Source: Meiothermus rufus DSM 22234 (GTDB lineage: Bacteria > Deinococcota > Deinococci > Deinococcales > Thermaceae). Taken from it: a stretch of DNA of 45,486 nt. The notes below the pieces were generated by a model. The model did no database searches and was not told the origin of the DNA. It saw only the letters and a program-made list of their open reading frames with translations. Location: NCBI RefSeq assembly GCF_000423425.1, contig NZ_AUHY01000019.1:1-45486 (forward strand). The letters are read 5' to 3'. The position numbers and the translations under genes are program-made. Of the stretch, positions 37,864 to 45,486 are shown piece by piece; position 1 is the stretch's first letter, and every line of letters starts with the position of its first letter.

Positions 37864-38355
37864 ATGAAGCCTTTTGCCCTATTCGGGCCTGCCCTGGCGC
37901 TCTTGCTGCTCAGCGGGCTGTTGGTGGCACAAAACCAGCCTACCCCGAGCAAGATCGGCTATCTGAACGCGCGTGCGTTGGTAGAAGCCCATCCCCAGTT
38001 CGCCCAGGTGAAGGCGGTACAAGCCCAGGCCGAGGCCGAACTCAAGCCCCTGCGCGACCAGCTTCAGGCCCTCGAGGCCAAAATCCGCGCCGGCAACGCC
38101 AGCGCCAAAGAGCAGCAGGACTACCGCGTGCTGGCCCAGAGCCTGCAGGAGGCCGGGCGCAAGTGGACCGAGCGCAGCAATGCGGTCCTCAAACCCATCA
38201 CCGAGGAGATCGACCAGGTGATCGCCCGGGTGGCCAAAGCGCAAGGCTTTGCCATGGTGCTCGACCAAGAAGTAGCCGCCAGTAGCGGCCTAGTAGTCTA
38301 CGCCGCCGAGGAGCTAAACCTGACCCAGGCCGTTTTGCAGGCCTTACCTAAGTAG
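37864..38355 (+). CDS. OmpH/Skp-family periplasmic protein, copy 1
   Basis: A 163-residue exported protein (signal MKPFALFGPALALLLLSGLLVAQ) with a long coiled coil in the middle and KIGYLNARALVEAHPQ at the start, as in OmpH/Skp chaperones that escort outer-membrane proteins. The next gene is a second copy. The central 195 bases are almost identical between the two genes while both ends differ. AAGGGC/GCCCTT forms a small palindrome 16 bases upstream, which might be an operator. Confidence 0.88.
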   Translation: MKPFALFGPALALLLLSGLLVAQNQPTPSKIGYLNARALVEAHPQFAQVKAVQAQAEAELKPLRDQLQALEAKIRAGNASAKEQQDYRVLAQSLQEAGRKWTERSNAVLKPITEEIDQVIARVAKAQGFAMVLDQEVAASSGLVVYAAEELNLTQAVLQALPK

Positions 38356-38365
38356 GAGCAAGGAA

Positions 38366-38857
38366 ATGAACAAGAACAGCCTGTTTATCGCCCTAATCGC
38401 CGTCTTGCTGCTGGGGGGCTCGCTGGTCGCCCAGAACCGCCCCACCCCTACCCGCATCGGCTACATCGATGCGGAAAAGGTGGTGCAAGCCCACAAGGAT
38501 TTCAAAAAGGTACAGGATGTGCGCAATCAGGCCGAGCGTGAGCTCAAGCCCCTGCGCGACCAGCTTCAGGCCCTCGAGGCCAAAATACGCGCCGGCAACG
38601 CCAGCGCCAAAGAGCAGCAGGACTACCGCGTGCTGGCCCAGAGCCTGCAGGAGGCCGGGCGCAAGTGGACCGAGCGCAGCAATGCGGTTCTCAAACCCAT
38701 CACCGAGGAGATCGACCAGGTGATCGCCCGGGTGGCCCAGCAGCAGGGCTTCGCCATGATTTTGGATAAGAAAATCGCCGCCAGCAGCGGCCTGGTAGTC
38801 TACGCCGCCGAGGAGCTCGAGGTCACCGAGGCGGTCATCCGGGCTCTGCCCAAATAG
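38366..38857 (+). CDS. OmpH/Skp-family periplasmic protein, copy 2
   Basis: A 163-residue paralogue of the preceding gene, ten bases downstream, with AGGAG before the ATG. The signal peptide differs (MNKNSLFIALIAVLLLGGSLVAQ) and so does the C-terminal tail, but residues about 60-124 are the same. Together the two may form mixed trimers. Two copies in tandem are, as I recall, also usual in Thermus. A strong terminator follows. Confidence 0.88.
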   Translation: MNKNSLFIALIAVLLLGGSLVAQNRPTPTRIGYIDAEKVVQAHKDFKKVQDVRNQAERELKPLRDQLQALEAKIRAGNASAKEQQDYRVLAQSLQEAGRKWTERSNAVLKPITEEIDQVIARVAQQQGFAMILDKKIAASSGLVVYAAEELEVTEAVIRALPK

Positions 38858-38869
38858 CCGAGCCCATAT

Positions 38870-38910
38870 GCGCAGGGCTTCGACCATCTCGGGCGGGCCC
38901 TGCGCTTTTG
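38870..38910 (+). terminator. Terminator after the ompH pair
   Basis: GCGCAGGGC and GCCCTGCGC form a perfect 9-bp stem around an 18-base loop, followed by TTTTG. It ends the two-gene OmpH unit before the ftsK promoter. Confidence 0.8.
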
Positions 38911-38946
38911 CTTTGCTGTTTAGAACGGTCGAATTGCCATCTATGT

Positions 38947-38952
38947 TAGAAT
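38947..38952 (+). promoter_or_regulatory. -10 box of ftsK, leaderless promoter
   Basis: TAGAAT lies eight bases before the ftsK ATG, which has no Shine-Dalgarno. Confidence 0.45.
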
Positions 38953-38960
38953 CGTAAGCG

Positions 38961-43713
<4,753 letters not shown>

Positions 43714-43795
43714 GCCATGAACCAGGCCGAATGCACAACGGCTCTGGACTAGGCTTCCCCTGGGTCTTCAGAACAACCCACCTCACCACAACCAC

Positions 43796-45030
43796 CCCCG
43801 GAAGCCCCTGCCTTTAGACATGGGGAGGAAGGGGGTGGCGAGCGAAGCTCGCTGAATGGTCGAAAGCGTGATAAACTGAGTCAAGGTATGTCCCTCCTGT
43901 CCGTGCGTTGCAAACTGATACCCGATGCGAGTACAGCCGATAAGCTTTCCCGCACGGTAGACCAGTTTGCCAACGCTTGTAACTATGCCTTGGCGGTGGC
44001 GCGGCGGGAGAATGCCTGGAACAAGTTCGCCCTGCAAAGACTGGTCTATCGGGAGATTCGGGAGCGCTTCGGCCTCAGCGCCAACCTCGCCGTTCGCGCC
44101 ATCGCCCGCGTGGGCAAGCGCAAGGGGCACAAGGTGGGCGGGTTCAAGGCCACCTCGGTGGACTACGACCAGCGTATCCTCTCGCTGAACATTGCGGACG
44201 AGGTGGTCAGCCTCTCCACGGTGGAGGGGCGGGTGAAGGTGCCCATGCGCATCGCCGGGTATCAGCGCCACCTTTTGCGAACCGCCAAGAGCATCCAGGG
44301 CGGGCAGTTGGTCAGAGGGCGGGACTCCTCCTGGTACATCCACCTGTGGTGCGAGTACGATGACCCGCCTGTCCTTGACCCCCAAGGGATATTGGGGGTT
44401 GACCTGGGCATCGTGAACATCGCCACCGATTCGGACGGGGAGACCTACTCCGGCTCCCACCTCAACTCGGTTCGCCACCGCCACCGCCGTCTTCGTAAGA
44501 AGTTGCAGAAGAAAGGCACCAAGGGGGCCAAGCGTCGCCTGAAGAAGCTTTCGGGGAAAGAACGGAGGTTTGCCAACCATACCAACCACGCGCTCAGCAA
44601 GCGCATTGTCGCCAAGGCCCAACGCACCGGACGCGGCATCGCCATCGAGGCCTTGGGTGGCATCCGCGACCGGGTACGGCTCAGACGGCCTCAACGGGCG
44701 GCCTTGCATAGCTGGGCGTTCTTCGACCTGGGCCAGAAGCTTCGGTACAAGGCTGAACGGGCGGGAGTCGTTCTGGTCCAGGTTGACCCCCGCAACACTT
44801 CCCGCACCTGCCCGGCCTGCGGGCACTGCGAGAAGCTCAACCGCGTTTCGCAGGCACAGTTCGTCTGTCGGTCGTGCGGCCTCGTTGGGCACGCAGACCA
44901 CTTCGCGGCCGTGAACATTGCCGTTCGCGGCTGGGCTGCCGTAAACCAGCCGTACCTGGGGGAAGCGGAGAGTGCTATCCGGCATAATCCTGTCCCTGGA
45001 AGCCCCCGGCTTTAGCCGTGGGGTGGTTTA
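43796..45030 (+). mobile_element. IS200/IS605-type element carrying only tnpB
   Basis: The element contains tnpB but no tnpA transposase. It is bounded by two similar imperfect hairpins in the same orientation: GAAGCCCCTGCCTTTAGAC (from 43801) and GAAGCCCCCGGCTTTAGCC (from 44999), both ending in GGGG. The exact ends are uncertain by 10-20 bases. Without TnpA it depends on a helper elsewhere or is immobile. It contains no CTCGAG, unlike the surrounding chromosome. Confidence 0.7.
43888..45015 (+). CDS. tnpB: TnpB, RNA-guided nuclease of IS605-type element
   Basis: This 375-residue TnpB appears intact. The RuvC residues are Asp172 (GVDLGI), Glu254 (AIEALGG) and Asp337 (GHADHFAAVNI, with Phe where most have Asn). 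The zinc ribbon is CPACG...CRSCG. N-terminal wedge sequence starts LLSVRCKLIP. TnpB proteins cut DNA guided by an RNA made from the element's right end, helping keep the element at its site. The stop codon lies inside the right-end hairpin, so the final residues are encoded by it. Confidence 0.9.
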   Translation: MSLLSVRCKLIPDASTADKLSRTVDQFANACNYALAVARRENAWNKFALQRLVYREIRERFGLSANLAVRAIARVGKRKGHKVGGFKATSVDYDQRILSLNIADEVVSLSTVEGRVKVPMRIAGYQRHLLRTAKSIQGGQLVRGRDSSWYIHLWCEYDDPPVLDPQGILGVDLGIVNIATDSDGETYSGSHLNSVRHRHRRLRKKLQKKGTKGAKRRLKKLSGKERRFANHTNHALSKRIVAKAQRTGRGIAIEALGGIRDRVRLRRPQRAALHSWAFFDLGQKLRYKAERAGVVLVQVDPRNTSRTCPACGHCEKLNRVSQAQFVCRSCGLVGHADHFAAVNIAVRGWAAVNQPYLGEAESAIRHNPVPGSPRL

Positions 45031-45040
45031 CCCAAAGCAA
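44890..45040 (+). ncRNA. Predicted omega RNA (TnpB guide RNA)
   Basis: In IS605-type elements the guide RNA overlaps the 3' end of tnpB, ends in the right-end hairpin and continues into flanking DNA as the guide. Here that hairpin is 44999-45023, followed by TGGTTTACCC. The 5' boundary is a guess from family knowledge. The guide would start within about ten bases after 45023. Confidence 0.4.
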
Positions 45041-45170
45041 CCAAAGTAGAACACCCAAGGGTCTGCCGCAAAGTCCAGTCAATCTCCCTCGAAACGCAGG
45101 GGGTGCCCAGCGCTACAGACCCGGATATCTTTGTACCTTTGGATACACCACCCTTCTGAACCTGGACGGA

Positions 45171-45486
45171 CACATGTGAGACTCTAAGCTGGGATAAAAA
45201 GAGGGGAACCAACCAAGAAAGGAGGTTCCCCAGGTGCAGTTTACCACCGTTGGCCGAGAGATATGGCAAGGCGCTAGACAAGCACAGAGGCTGGCCGAGG
45301 CCAAAGCAGGCGACCCAGAGGTCAAGGAACGTCTGCGCAAGCTCCGACTGGTCAAAGCCCTGCGTGAAAGTAAAAAGAGCTGGAAGGAGATCCAGGACCT
45401 GGTCGGGATCAGCCGGGCCACCTACCACCGCTGGAAAAAAGCCCTAAAAGAAAAGGGCCTGGCCGGTCTCAAACCCCGCTCCCGCC
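45171..45486 (+). mobile_element. Insertion sequence, left part, runs off right edge
   Basis: This is the same IS as at 1-140, in the opposite orientation. The first 140 bases are identical to it. The end reads CACATGTGAGACTC, followed by a leader and the transposase gene. About 140 bases separate it from the TnpB element, so mobile elements have gathered here between ligA and whatever follows. Confidence 0.85.
45234..45486 (+). CDS. Transposase with N-terminal helix-turn-helix, IS481-like, partial
   Basis: GTG start at 45234 with AAGGAGG eight bases before it. The 84 visible residues include ALRESKKSWKEIQDLVGISR followed by ATYHRWKKALKEKGLAGL, a helix-turn-helix of the kind at the N-terminus of IS481-type (DDE integrase-fold) transposases. 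The catalytic domain lies beyond the edge, so the family call is provisional. Confidence 0.75.
   Translation, partial: MQFTTVGREIWQGARQAQRLAEAKAGDPEVKERLRKLRLVKALRESKKSWKEIQDLVGISRATYHRWKKALKEKGLAGLKPRSR

Noticed and set aside
45031-45170. A gene between the TnpB element and the IS
   Set aside because: Open frames on the minus strand run through the IS end and tnpB hairpin without start signals or protein-like character; the 140 bases look like non-coding spacer.

Overview
The window looks like chromosomal DNA of a moderate thermophile of the Thermaceae, most likely a Meiothermus-type bacterium. This is inferred, not searched. The DNA is GC-rich, most genes begin at a -10 box only 6-9 bases upstream or in tight overlapping operons, and many products (aminopeptidase T, MglA/MglB, twin OmpH proteins, RsmD, FemX, DUF503) read like Thermus proteins. 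A fused glycine dehydrogenase separates it from Thermus thermophilus, which has a split enzyme.

Layout. (1) 1-140: inverted end of an insertion sequence (IS). (2) 172-2382: trpBA on the minus strand, behind a newly read trp leader: promoter, 24-residue peptide with three Trp codons, three hairpins, the last an intrinsic terminator. (3) 2577-5066: M29 aminopeptidase, recX, metallophosphoesterase. (4) 5117-13749, minus strand: metY-metX under a SAM-I riboswitch, mglB-mglA, then gcvT-gcvH-[tandem glycine riboswitch]-gcvP. (5) 13754-22405: an aerobic carbon monoxide dehydrogenase island. It has coxM-S-L-G-F-D-E on the plus strand and a divergent MobA-like cytidylyltransferase gene. CoxL carries the form I motif AYRCSFR. 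(6) 22415-26118: aldehyde dehydrogenase, coaD, rsmD, two tandem secreted paralogues and tRNA-Pro(CGG). (7) 26237-30672: a lipoprotein resembling the animal hyaluronidases CEMIP/TMEM2, convergent with a lipoprotein subtilase. (8) 30773-33821: FdhF/YdeP-type molybdoenzyme and fdhD. (9) 33847-43701: housekeeping genes (DUF503, thiolase, femX, pheA, small exported barrel-like protein, two OmpH, ftsK, ligA). (10) 43796-45486: a TnpB element with RE-like hairpins and a second copy of the first IS, running off the end.

How it works together. The cox genes encode the three CODH subunits plus the MoxR ATPase/VWA pair (CoxD/CoxE) and CoxF for active-site maturation, with CoxG as a membrane anchor. The cytidylyltransferase would make the molybdopterin-cytosine cofactor. 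This would let the cell draw electrons from trace CO. The second molybdoenzyme with FdhD uses the guanine dinucleotide form of the cofactor. Amino-acid genes are controlled by three different RNA devices in 12 kb: a trp attenuator, a translational glycine switch and a SAM-I transcription switch.

Both ends lie inside the same IS in opposite orientation, so this may be a complete draft-assembly contig cut at repeats. A palindrome, CTCGAG, recurs about 98 times by eye, roughly six times the level expected from composition, and is missing from the mobile DNA at the right end.
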